Part shown: one piece after another, positions 55,717 to 64,000 of the stretch | Numbering within the stretch: position 1 is the stretch's first letter | Layout: every line of letters starts with the position of its first letter | NCBI RefSeq assembly: GCF_024868665.1 | Contig: NC_079891.1 | Span: 11,494,825 to 11,558,824, forward strand | DNA: 64,000 bases | Direction of reading: 5' to 3' | From: Triplophysa rosa | Taxonomy: Eukaryota > Chordata > Actinopteri > Cypriniformes > Nemacheilidae | Translations under genes and position numbers: made by a program | Notes under the pieces: generated by a model | What the model was told of the DNA's origin: nothing | Database searches by the model: none | Seen by the model: only the letters and a program-made list of their open reading frames with translations

Positions 55717-57440
55717 ATGCCATCCCCTTGGCCGTGCAAGTACTGTTCATTCCACAGGCTAAAGAGTGCTTTTATTGAAGCATTACAGATTAAAACATGG
55801 AAAGTACACCCGTGTATCACCAGTGCCGTGTTTATACAAAGACTGTTTGTGCACATTTAAGTCGTTCAATGCTGTAAAGGTGCATTTATCCACTCATCAC
55901 GCAACAGATTCTGTGAAAACAAATGTCGTAAAGGAGGTAACGTTATTTCAGTGTGAGTTATGCGATTTTGTAGAACCCTGTACAAACGCAGATTTGAGGA
56001 GGTATTAGCGAACACAACATGTGATCTCATTTTATATGTATTCTTGTTTCAGGAATCTCAGGTGACTCTTCAACACACCACAGTTCTTCGTTGCATCCCT
56101 GTTCTTCTTGGAGATAAGCCCTCAGATTTTTTCAAACTCTGTTTTGTAAGTAGCCATAATGAATATTATGATAAATATTGCTATTTTTTTATGTGGTTAA
56201 AGTGATAGTTCACCCTAAAAATTAAAATTCTGTCATCATTTACTCACCCTCTTGTCATTTAAAAACTGTATGGTTTTCCTCCTTCCACAGAACACAAAAG
56301 AAAATATTTTCAAGAATATTGGTAACTGGCACCCATTCACTTGCATTGATTTTGAGTCAAACAATAGAAGTGAATGGGTGCCAGCGCTGTTCTGCTACCA
56401 ACTTTCTTCAAAATATATTCTTTTGTGTTCTGCAGAAGGTCGTACAGGTTTGAAATGACAAGAGGATGAGTAAATGACACAATTTTCATTTTTGGGTGAA
56501 CTGTCACTTTAACTGTATTGCACTGTTTGTTGTTTTTGTCAGGTTTTTGGATAATACTGCTTGCAGAATCTAGAAAATGCTGATTATTGAAGAAAAATAG
56601 ATTGAAGTATTAATATAAAAATGTGTTTCATATAAAAGATATGTACATATAGTCCACAACACATAATAATTGACAGAAATAACCAAGCTCAAAAGTTTAT
56701 ATGCAGTTGATTCTTAACACTATGTGATGTTACTTGGATCATCCACTACTCTTTGTATGATGTGATGTCTCAGAACAAACAAGAGACTTGTGAAAAAGTA
56801 TTACAACAGTTATTGACTCTGTGTAACATCAGAGTATTAAGAACCGCGTATGTAAATATTTCAACGGGGTCATTTTTGTTAATTCAGTTATTAGTCTGTC
56901 TTGTGGATAATATGAAAACATATGTTATGTTAAATAGCTTGTAAGTAGCATTACAAAATTAAAAACTTAATTTTTCATTCCTCTTACTCTTTAATTGTCA
57001 ACATTTTATGGATTCTGAAAGATGCATATATAAACTTAAGACCACAACTGTGTAAATATTTCTTTATTTAATTGTTTTGAATAATCTCTTTTCAGGACTC
57101 GGATAAGAACTTTGAGCACATTGCTGTTGGCATTCTGACAGTCATCAATGAAGATTCTCCTCACTCTTCTTCGCTAATCTATGCAGATCCTGTCTCCACA
57201 TCATAGAGGGAGATATCGCAATGGATGTAGTCGGAGATATGCCTCTTGCTGTTTGTCTCTTGTTTGGACTGTCGTATGCACTCCATCTTGATTACCCGAA
57301 GTGCATGAAGAACACATTCAACTTTATCCAGCAAGTTCTGCTTGTTTTATACTGTTTCAGATATGCAAGAAATGTAATCATTTTTTATGCCTCACAATGC
57401 ATTAACATTGTGAAAAATAAATGTTTTGAAACGTTATGAT
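55717..57440 (+). pseudogene. SAMD3-like C2H2 zinc-finger family, decayed multi-exon copy
   Basis: Recognised as a multi-copy fish family annotated as SAMD3-like. Its N-terminus has C2H2 fingers and its C-terminus a conserved domain. Exon 1 (from ATG 55717) has finger 1 split by a frameshift near 55760: CKYC in one frame, HYRLKH in the next. Finger 2 (CLYKDCLCTFKSFNAVKVH) is whole; finger 3 (CELCDFVEPCTNADLRRY) stops at 56007. A second exon, 56053-56145 (LRCIPVLLGDKPSDFFKLCF), has AG and GT borders. A third, from 57094, reads HIAVGILTVINEDSPHSSS, meets a stop after DPVSTS, and continues one frame over with GDMPLAVCLLFGLSYALHL and DYPKCMKNTFNFIQQVLL. The middle of the protein is missing. It keeps introns, so it is not a retrocopy. 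Confidence 0.72.
56197..56512. mobile_element. MITE with TTAA and AGTGATAGTTCACCC ends
   Basis: TTAAAGTGATAGTTCACCC at 56197 and GGGTGAACTGTCACTTTAA to 56512. Inner arms (AACACAAAAGAAAATATTTT and AAAATATATTCTTTTGTGTT) are also inverted, giving a long hairpin. It lies in an intron of the SAMD3-like pseudogene. Confidence 0.82.
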
Positions 57441-58341
57441 TTGAGATCTGTGGCTTTTTTATTACCATATGGATTAAACAAAAAAAGACTATAAAAGAAT
57501 GTAAAGAAAAACACGTTACATTTGCTTTAACTGTTTAAGTAAGCTTTACTGAACATGTTGGAGTACGTTACTGTCACTGCTTCACAGATCACAGATTAAA
57601 TTTAGTTACTTTAACTTAATGTATTTAAGTAAATGCGAGTTTGAAGAAGTAAAGGAAACATTTAATATTTTAGTAAATTGGACATAAATTGTACTTGATA
57701 CAATTAAGTTAAGTTTACTTAATTGAAACGAGGCAACGCGTTTGCACGACTGAATTGAGTAAAGTCAAGAAATTACTTTTTACAGTGTAGCCTAGGTTTT
57801 GAGATCTATATGTGGAAAAAACACACCTATGTGAAATATATAGTCCTCATAACCACCTTGATGTAAAAGCAGTGGCAATTCAATTGCATAGATTTCATCT
57901 GTGATAAAAAGCGCTTTTTTATTAAAGTATAACAAAAACATTACAAAACAAGATGGTATACAGTTTACATTCAAAAACAGACGAGAAAAAATTATAAAAG
58001 ATAACACTAACAAAACAACAAATACAAAAAAGAAAAAAAGTTCAATCCATCCATAATAAATTCAAAACAAGAAATATAATTTATATTATCGAATAAGTCT
58101 AACAAAACTCCAGCTTTTTATTATTTGCTTTTGGCAGAATTTTTAAATATTGTCCCAAATAATTCTTAAATATAAAAAAATACATTTGGGAATTAAATTC
58201 TTAGCTAACAAAAGTAAGTTATTAATATTAAAAAAAGTTTGACCTTTTTCACCATTTCCATATTACATTTTTTTATAAACTACATGTTAAATTCTCAACA
58301 TTTTACTCATTTAACCACAATTATTGCACTTTATCCAGGAA
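57441..58341. other. AT-rich spacer
   Basis: Contains the possible right end of the TACACTGTAAA element at about 57790. Otherwise no supported feature. Confidence 0.45.
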
Positions 58342-58641
58342 TTAAAGAAAAATATGCTCTGAAAAAATAGGGTCTGTGTTTTCTGGAAATGAGTTACAGA
58401 ATTTACACAATAGGAACTCCCCAGAAGGATTTTTTTTTGGGGGGGGGGTAACTGGAAACTTGAAATAGGAGGTTGTAAGTTTAAGCATTCGTTTGTCAAA
58501 GAACATATCTAAATTCTCTCGTACAGCCTTGACATGGTTGAGAGTTTGTCTAATATACGATTTAGAACATTTCTCACTTTTAAACTCAGTTGGCCCAAGA
58601 AAAATGCGATAAAAAACGTATTCCGTTGCTGACGTTTCCAA
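58342..58641 (-). pseudogene. Unrecognised coding-like fragment
   Basis: A 99-codon minus-strand frame with balanced composition (FLGPTEFKSEKCSKSYIRQT, then LNHVKAVRENLDMFFDKRML, then CKFCNSFPENTD). It has a G-run at 58435-58448 that may be a frameshift site. It runs into the 141-bp monomer at its start. I do not recognise it; it could be decayed transposon coding. Confidence 0.3.
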
Positions 58642-58768
58642 TCAACTGGACAGCGCGATTTGGGAAGTGTCCGTCTTGCCTGCGCTGTTTTCACTCCTCC
58701 CCTTACTGCAGCCGCCTACTCTCGTCTTCTTTTCAGGCGAGGCAAGGTGCATCTCAAACAAGCCTATT
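58628..58768 (+). repeat. 141-bp monomer, isolated copy
   Basis: Same unit as the two tandem copies at 62902-63182: from GCTGACGTTTCCA, through GCGCGATTTGGGAAGTGTCC and CTCCTCCCCTTACTGCAG, to TCTCAAACAAGCCTATT. About 95% identical by eye. Confidence 0.9.
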
Positions 58769-58892
58769 GCTTATGACGGTTGAAATGTGCCAAACTGAAG
58801 CCTATCCAGGAGAAGGAGAAGGAGCGCCTACCCTCTCGTCGCCGTCAGTCCGTGTGGAGTTATTAATGGATTTGATAGGGATTGCAGACGAT

Positions 58893-60115
58893 CAGAGGTG
58901 GGTAGAGTAGCCAAAATCTTTACTCAAGTAAAAGTACAAGTAAGTAGAGAAACTGTTACTCAAGTAAAAGTAAAAGTCACTATTTTAAAAATTACTTGAG
59001 TAAAAGTAAAAAAGTATGCAATGAAAAAACTACTCAAGTAGCTAGTTACTTAGTTACTTTGTATCTGATTATATAGGCCTACTACATAAAGTTAATATTA
59101 ATGCCAATATTTTAATATTACATTTTAATCAATATTTTTAATGATCATAAGCAGATATCTTTGCAATATACTAGAGAGACTAAAGAATAGACAAACACAG
59201 ACGAGACAAGCATTTCTGTAAATTTCATCTAGTCCTGATGTCAATGTAGTTTACACAACTTATTTAGAATAATAGACCATGTCAAACTAAAGCATGAACT
59301 AAACTCAGAGCATTTCCTAAGATGATCTAGAGCATCTGCAGTGCTCTCTTAAATGAAATACACATTTTTGAACAAAGCTCATGTTTTCTCGTGTTGTGTC
59401 ACGTGTGTGTTGTGAAACGCTCTTACTTGTAAACAAACAGTAAACAGTGAACCACACGCCCATCAACAAGTTTTCTTCCTTCTGTTCTTCAAATGTATAT
59501 TTCTGCAAGCCCACGTCTCTGTGTCTGACAGGTAACGCGCATGTTGCGGTGTCTGACGAACAGGTCGCGCTGGTGCGCGCATATGGCGGGCATTTATCAT
59601 TGCTGGCAAACAATATGACACATTTGCAGTTTTGATTGTATAGATATAGATTAATATCCACTTCATCCAACGCTCTTTGTGTTCTGCGTGTTCTTAAGTT
59701 TCGCGCTACGAGGAGTGAGTAATCCTGTTTCAGATGATTCAGATCGTGCTGCGAAATGAACAAATCATTTGAACTGATTCATTAGCCTATTCAAATGGTT
59801 TTGCCCATTGTTCAATTAATGCTTCCAAAAGAATCGACTCAAAAGAATCGATCACTCGGGAATGCCCGTAAAAAGAGATGACAACCTTGAAATAAACAAC
59901 GCATTTTATAATGCATATTTTAAAATTAAGGAACGAAGGAACGTCACGCAATGTAAGTTATGTAACGAAGTAAAAGTACAGATTTTCTATTAGAAATTTA
60001 CTCAAGTAAGAGTAAAAGTACACACTTTTAATTTGACTTAAAAAGTACATATTTTCCAAAATGTTACTCAAGTAAATGTAACGAAGTAAATGTAGTGCGT
60101 TACTACCCACCTCTG
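58893..60115. mobile_element. hAT non-autonomous transposon with perfect 8-bp target duplication
   Basis: Ends CAGAGGTGGGTAGAGTAGCC and CTACCCACCTCTG, flanked by CAGACGAT on both sides (58885-58892 and 60116-60123). Subterminal regions are arrays of ACTCAAGTAAAAGTA and its complement. The 1223-bp element has no transposase. Minus-strand frames at 59317-59763 have no hAT motifs. Confidence 0.92.
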
Positions 60116-60123
60116 CAGACGAT

Positions 60124-60785
60124 AGACTGGCGGCGACGTCATGGTAGGAATGTCTACTGGCGGCGACGTTACGACGGCGTATATAAAAAAATTATTTAAA
60201 ATACACGTGTACTAACTACATCTGAACTAGGTACGTCGCCTCACAAGACGCCTGATAAACACGTCGTCTCCAGTTAGCTACGTGTGTAGATAGAAAGTAG
60301 CATGATCCTTCTAGCAACAGAACGCGAGTACAAGACGGACAACAACCAATCAATCAAATGTGAGTAGTGAATGTGAATTATGTTGTATTTATTTAAAGTT
60401 GTACAATTATTATGATAGCAAAGTTAAATTAGCTTGTGAGAGTTGCTAACTATAAAGGCACAAACAACAATCATGTATGAGATTCAAACAAACTGCTAGT
60501 GTTTTTGTCTGTAATCATTGAATGTGTTGTAAACTGTACTGTAATTGTTAAATATCTGGATTTCCTCAAGGCAGTGTTACATAGTACACAACACAATAGC
60601 TGAGTTTCTGTGCTGTGCTTGTTTGTGTTGCATAGCCATGTAATGTATTCCATAAATGGATAAATGAGATAAATATTAGAAATATTGGTTTTGGTAGTGT
60701 TCACAAAAAAAAATACGAAATTAGCTATTTTATTTATCACAAAGCCTAAAATCACATGTGTGGGCGTCATCGAAGTATTGTATAA
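60124..60785. other. Unassigned
   Basis: Starts with a duplicated GGCGGCGACGT motif (60127, 60160). The rest is AT-rich without supported genes. Confidence 0.45.
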
Positions 60786-60789
60786 CATG

Positions 60790-61302
60790 GCTCAAAATGG
60801 CACTGTGGCAGCAGTGGAGTCATTCAGGTTCCTGGGCACCACCATCTCTCAGAACCTGAAGTGGGACAATCACATTGGCTCCATTGCTAAAAAAGCCCAG
60901 CAAAGGTTGTACTTCTTACATCAGCTGAAGAAGTTCAACCTCACAAACTCTATTAAAACAGTTTTACTCATTTACTCAACAGTTTAACAGTCATAGAGTC
61001 TGTCCTCTGCACATCCATCACTGTCTGGTTTGGCTCAGCCACAAAGTCAGACATCAGAAGACTACAGAGGACGGTTCAGACTGCTGAGAAGATCATTGGT
61101 GCTCCCCTGCCCACCCTCCAAGAACTGTATACATCCAGAGTGTGGAAAAGGGCTCAGAAAATCACCCTGGACCTCTCACATCCAAGCCATCAGCTCTTCA
61201 CAATGCTGCCATCTGGTCGGCGCTACAGAGCACTGAGCACCAAAACAACCAGACACAAAAACAGCTTCTTCCCTCAGGCCATCTACCTCTTGAACAGTTA
61301 AA
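60790..61302 (+). pseudogene. LINE reverse transcriptase, thumb and C-terminus, frameshifted
   Basis: The first frame reads ESFRFLGTTISQNLKWDNHI and AQQRLYFLHQLKKFNL, stopping at about 60987. The next frame resumes with IESVLCTSITVWFGSATKSD and ends with HQLFTMLPSGRRYRALSTKT and FFPQAIYLLNS. This region follows the catalytic RT blocks, all of which are missing. It is homologous to the C-terminal half of the RT at 19380-21107 ([21 protein letters not shown]). Confidence 0.82.
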
Positions 61303-61735
61303 TGTTTTTACACACCGTGCAATTATTAACTCTGTGCAATAATAATTAAGTGCAATATTAATTATATCCTCCAGATAATACACTATCTATTTTTATACAA
61401 CTTTCTCTGTAAATTATATTTCATTCTGCTGTATATAGCACATACCTTGTACTACAATAGTCTATTCTTATTTTTTACTTCTACATATTTACATAATACA
61501 TAGCTTTACTCTCTATATCTTTATCTTATGTTTATTGTATTGTATTTCTTAATTTTTTATACCCATAGGCCCCTATTTAAATCATTGTGTACTGTATTCT
61601 ATTGTGTTATGGTCTCTTTGTACTGTTGTTGCTGTTTCTGTGTTCTGGATGCTCCTGTCACCAAAACAAATTCCTTGTATGTGCAAACATACTTGGCAAT
61701 AAAGCTCTTTCTGATTCTGATTTCTGAAAATATAT
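60790..61735 (+). mobile_element. CR1-group (Rex1-like) LINE, 3' end only
   Basis: RT C-terminal coding (60790-61302) followed by about 430 bases of 3' non-coding sequence ending GGCAATAAAGCTCTTTCTGA plus TTCTGATTT. Strong 5' truncation. The tail differs from the (TAATC)n Rex1 copy at 18790. Confidence 0.78.
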
Positions 61736-62429
61736 TAGGTTACAAGAACAAAGGCATACAGGTATAAGGTAATAACATGAAGAGATGCTAATGATCACTG
61801 ATTATTGTTGTCTGGTGTAATTATCCCTTCAGGTAAAAGTACAAAAGCAATAGAATAAAAACACCTGAAATATCAAGACTAAAAGTTAATGTGACGAATA
61901 AATTAAAACAAAGTTACTTTGAGTAGAATACAAAAGTGTATTTCGTATTCTGTAATTTTATAGATTTGTATGTAAATGAATTTGTGATGTATCTCTCATA
62001 CAACTCTTAGAGGCCAAGAGTCATGTTTGTGTCTGGAATAGTGAAGAATATGGAGTCTGTTGTAGGGCAGACAGTTGTATTTACGACTGCACTATACAGC
62101 TAATGTCATGAGCACTTTCAGACAAAGCAATGCTGTATAGTTTTATCCTGTTTTGCAGATATTGCAGCAATAGGCCGGGTGACAGACAAGCCCGTATCAA
62201 ACAAAGTAAAAAGAGCACATTCAAGTGATGATATTTCAAAGCAAAATATTCAACAATAAATTATTACAACTGGAAAAAGACACAAGAAAGTAGAAAAATA
62301 ATGACATCTTGTTTATTATAAGGAAACCAACAATCAAATATTTAAAAAGTACATATAAGCATTGTACAATAAGTCTTAAAATATACTGTATGTTATGTCC
62401 CACACTAAGGCAGACATTACCGCTTTACA
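61736..62429. other. AT-rich spacer
   Basis: No supported gene. Confidence 0.45.
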
Positions 62430-62530
62430 TCAACTTTTAGACATTTAACAGACACTTTTATTTCAAGCGACCTACAGAGAGATTCGGAAACAATAAAGTG
62501 ATATGTCATAGGAGGCAAGAACACATAAAT
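62430..62530 (-). repeat. Fish LINE/SINE 3' tail
   Basis: ACATTTAACAGACACTTTTA, then GCGACCTACAGAGAGATTCG and GATATGTCATA, parallel to 12248-12345. Confidence 0.65.
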
Positions 62531-62735
62531 TACATAATTACATTATTACATAATTATTATAATTACAGTATCTAGAAATCTTAAATGTGCCATTGTTACT
62601 CTTGATATTAATGTACACTCACTGATGTGAATACTCTGATTCAAGTCACTAATGCTCGCCTACAGAACTATCATGGACCCGGAAACAGTATATGACCTAA
62701 ATATATAGTGGTGCGTGACGTCAGGCTTAACAAGC

Positions 62736-62821
62736 GACGTCCTTATCCACGACGTTAGTGTCACGTGTCTGTTGTGATGACGTCCTTATCCACGACGTGT
62801 GTGTCACGCGTCTGTTGTGAC
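62736..62821. repeat. 43-bp tandem repeat, two copies
   Basis: Unit GACGTCCTTATCCACGACGT...GTCTGTTGTGA at 62736 and 62779, with a few substitutions. It lies just upstream of the 141-bp monomers. Confidence 0.9.
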
Positions 62822-62901
62822 GACGTAGACTCCGTTCACGTAAAAGTACACGACAGTCTCCTTCGGTAGGTAATCCGTGGCACATTTCAACTGCCATAAT
62901 T

Positions 62902-63182
62902 GCTGACGTTTCCAGTCGACTTGACAGCGCGATTTGGGAAGTGTCCGTCTTGCCTGCGCTGTTTTCACTCCTCCCCTTACTGCAGCCGCCTGCTCTCGTC
63001 TTCTTTTCAGGCGAGGCAAGGTGCATCTCAAACAAGCCTATTGCTGACGTTTACAGTCGACTCGACAGCGCGATTTGGGAAGTGTCCGTCTTGCCTTGCG
63101 CTGTTTTCACTCCTCCCCTTACTGCAGGCGCCAACTCTCGTCTTCTTTTCAGGCGAGGTAAGGTGCATCTCAAACAAGCCTA
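62902..63182 (+). repeat. 141-bp monomers, two in tandem
   Basis: Head-to-tail copies at 62902-63042 and 63043-63182, matching the single copy at 58628-58768. Each holds GTCTTGCC, CTCCTCCCCTTACTGCAG and GTCTTCTTTTCAGGCGAGG. The frames 62900-63190 are just these repeats read through. Confidence 0.92.
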
Positions 63183-63629
63183 ACATTTAATCGTTTTTCG
63201 AATCGCTCTCGCGGTACTTTGATGTCATCCGCCTGTCGGATCTTGCGGCGCCGCATCAAATCGAACAAGCCTTGTGTTAGCTGTGGGAGTAGAACCATGA
63301 AATACACCTAAATGTCATCAATTTTATTCATCACATGTAACGTAATATCTTCAGAATTCATTCGACTGCGAGGAACAGAGCCAAATCCAAGCTATTATTT
63401 GGCGATCTTCATCTCCACCCTGAGCAGCAGCCACCGTTAGCGTCAACACTGTGGCTAACGCGCTCGTCACAAATTCAAAAGTTGCAGCCGGCGCAGTCAC
63501 GTAGCTTTACGATAGGTTTTACGGCAGGAAACTCGAATGCTCATTGGCTCTCGCCTGCGTCGTCACAGATTGCGACATGCCGTGTTTGTTTGCCAAGGTG
63601 TGTTTTTAGGAGAAATGCGCGCTTCATGG
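63183..63629. other. Unassigned, partly dispersed repeat
   Basis: 63195-63270 is the inverse of 53395-53465. No supported gene. Confidence 0.45.
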
Positions 63630-63720
63630 TAGTGATGGGAAGTCCGGCTCTTTTCTGCGAACCGGTTCTTTCGGACAGTTCGTTTCAATGAACCGGTTCA
63701 AAAGACCAGTTCACCGATTC
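63630..63720. mobile_element. hAT-like terminal fragment
   Basis: TAGTGATGGGAAGTCCGGCT followed by mirrored words AACCGGTTC and GAACCGGTTC, a style of hAT end common in fish. The other end was not found. Confidence 0.5.
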
Positions 63721-63834
63721 TCTTACGCTCTGACGTTAGTGATGCAATGACGTCACTCGCCCTGACGAAACGCGTCAAATCTATCTATCATCCCTGATAT
63801 GGCAAGCCATTTTGTCATTTAATCCTTGACGTTT

Positions 63835-64000
63835 ACTAGTATCTATTTTTAGGCTACTAGTACTTATTGTTTAGTTACTAGTAGCTATTCCATTAGATAC
63901 TAGTACTTATTCATTAGACACTAGTACCTAAAAATTAGATACTAGTGCTTATTTATTAGATACTAGTACTTATTCATTAGATACTAGTACTTAATCATTA
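63835..64000. repeat. 21-bp satellite built on ACTAGT, running off the window
   Basis: ACTAGT occurs at 63835, 63856, 63877, 63899, 63920, 63941, 63962 and 63983: spacing 21, with one step of 22. A typical unit is CATTAGATACTAGTACTTATT. Units become more uniform towards the window edge, so the array probably continues to the right. Confidence 0.92.

Larger units (their letters stand above)
53790..57790. mobile_element. Possible TACACTGTAAA-ended transposon containing the SAMD3-like pseudogene
   Basis: TATACACTGTAAATTGTAAT at 53789 and ATTACTTTTTACAGTGTA ending near 57788 are inverted. Both are followed inward by similar wording (GTTGACTTTAC, and TTGACTTTACTC in the complement). If they belong together, the 4-kb element encloses the SAMD3-like pseudogene, a hAT and a MITE. 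Such ends are common in fish repeats, so pairing may be accidental. Confidence 0.4.

Noticed and set aside
59317..59763. 148-codon minus-strand frame inside the hAT element as a transposase
   Set aside because: It lacks the hAT catalytic and dimerisation motifs and overlaps opposite-strand frames; the element is non-autonomous.
62900..63190. Repeated ~47-residue frame read as a repeat protein
   Set aside because: The DNA monomer is 141 bp, a multiple of three, so any frame repeats. There is no start or domain evidence, and the DNA-level repeat explains it.
63835..64000. 21-bp array considered as CRISPR or as a TALE-type coding repeat
   Set aside because: There are no variable spacers and no open coding repeat. 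It is a satellite.

Overview
This window reads as repeat-dense, gene-poor DNA from a teleost fish, most likely a cyprinid or close relative. The basis is recognition of families: L2 and Rex1/Babar LINEs with fish-type 3' tails, Tc1-like and hAT transposons, DIRS tyrosine-recombinase retroelements, a vertebrate-type Ty3/gypsy chromovirus, and the fish SAMD3-like zinc-finger family. There are spliced exons and no operon-like gene packing. I see no complete ordinary host gene.

Layout. 1-4460: 5' half of an L2 LINE with an SGNH-esterase ORF1, a DIRS 5' fragment, a Tc1-like 5' end and a decayed gypsy integrase, all on the minus strand. 4814-6305: a minus-strand split gene whose last five exons are open and in phase and encode the C-terminal half of an Ulp1/SENP-type (C48) protease domain. 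6667-8130: an internally deleted DIRS element holding an inverted copy of sequence next to that protease gene. 8131-11830: mostly unassigned, with small palindromic MITEs. 11991-17104: a DNA transposon split by about 4.7 kb of nested insertions, including a large L2 fragment with an open RT ORF. 17289-23762: a second copy of that transposon, a MITE, a Rex1/Babar LINE, DIRS termini and an internally deleted Tc1 element. 23820-27150: an internally deleted L2 with a different ORF1. 27160-37757: AT-rich spacer, an unusual ACGCCG-rich inverted-repeat transposon, a 276-bp near-identical duplication and another inverted-repeat element in two copies.

37758-43095 is a structurally complete DIRS element: inverted terminal repeats, internal complementary region, gag-like ORF, RT-RNase H and an intact-looking tyrosine recombinase. 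The RT-RNase H part is broken by a frameshift and two stops. 43096-49267: fragments including a THAP-like start, a duplicated exon-like block and an I-group LINE inside a larger TIR element. 49270-52706: second copy of the 12375-13756 element, split by a 2.1-kb insertion with TG...CA ends. 53790-57790: a SAMD3-like pseudogene lying with a hAT and a nested Harbinger-like element between TACACTGTAAA ends. 58342-64000: 141-bp monomer repeats, a hAT with a perfect 8-bp target duplication, a Rex1-like LINE 3' end, and a 21-bp ACTAGT satellite running off the end.

How the parts relate: most of the layout is successive insertion of elements into one another, and several junctions give relative ages. 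The best candidates for something not routinely described are the split Ulp1-like gene, the DIRS derivative carrying part of that locus, the ACGCCG inverted-repeat element, and the SAMD3-like gene inside transposon-like ends. No database search was possible, so family names rest on recognised motifs.
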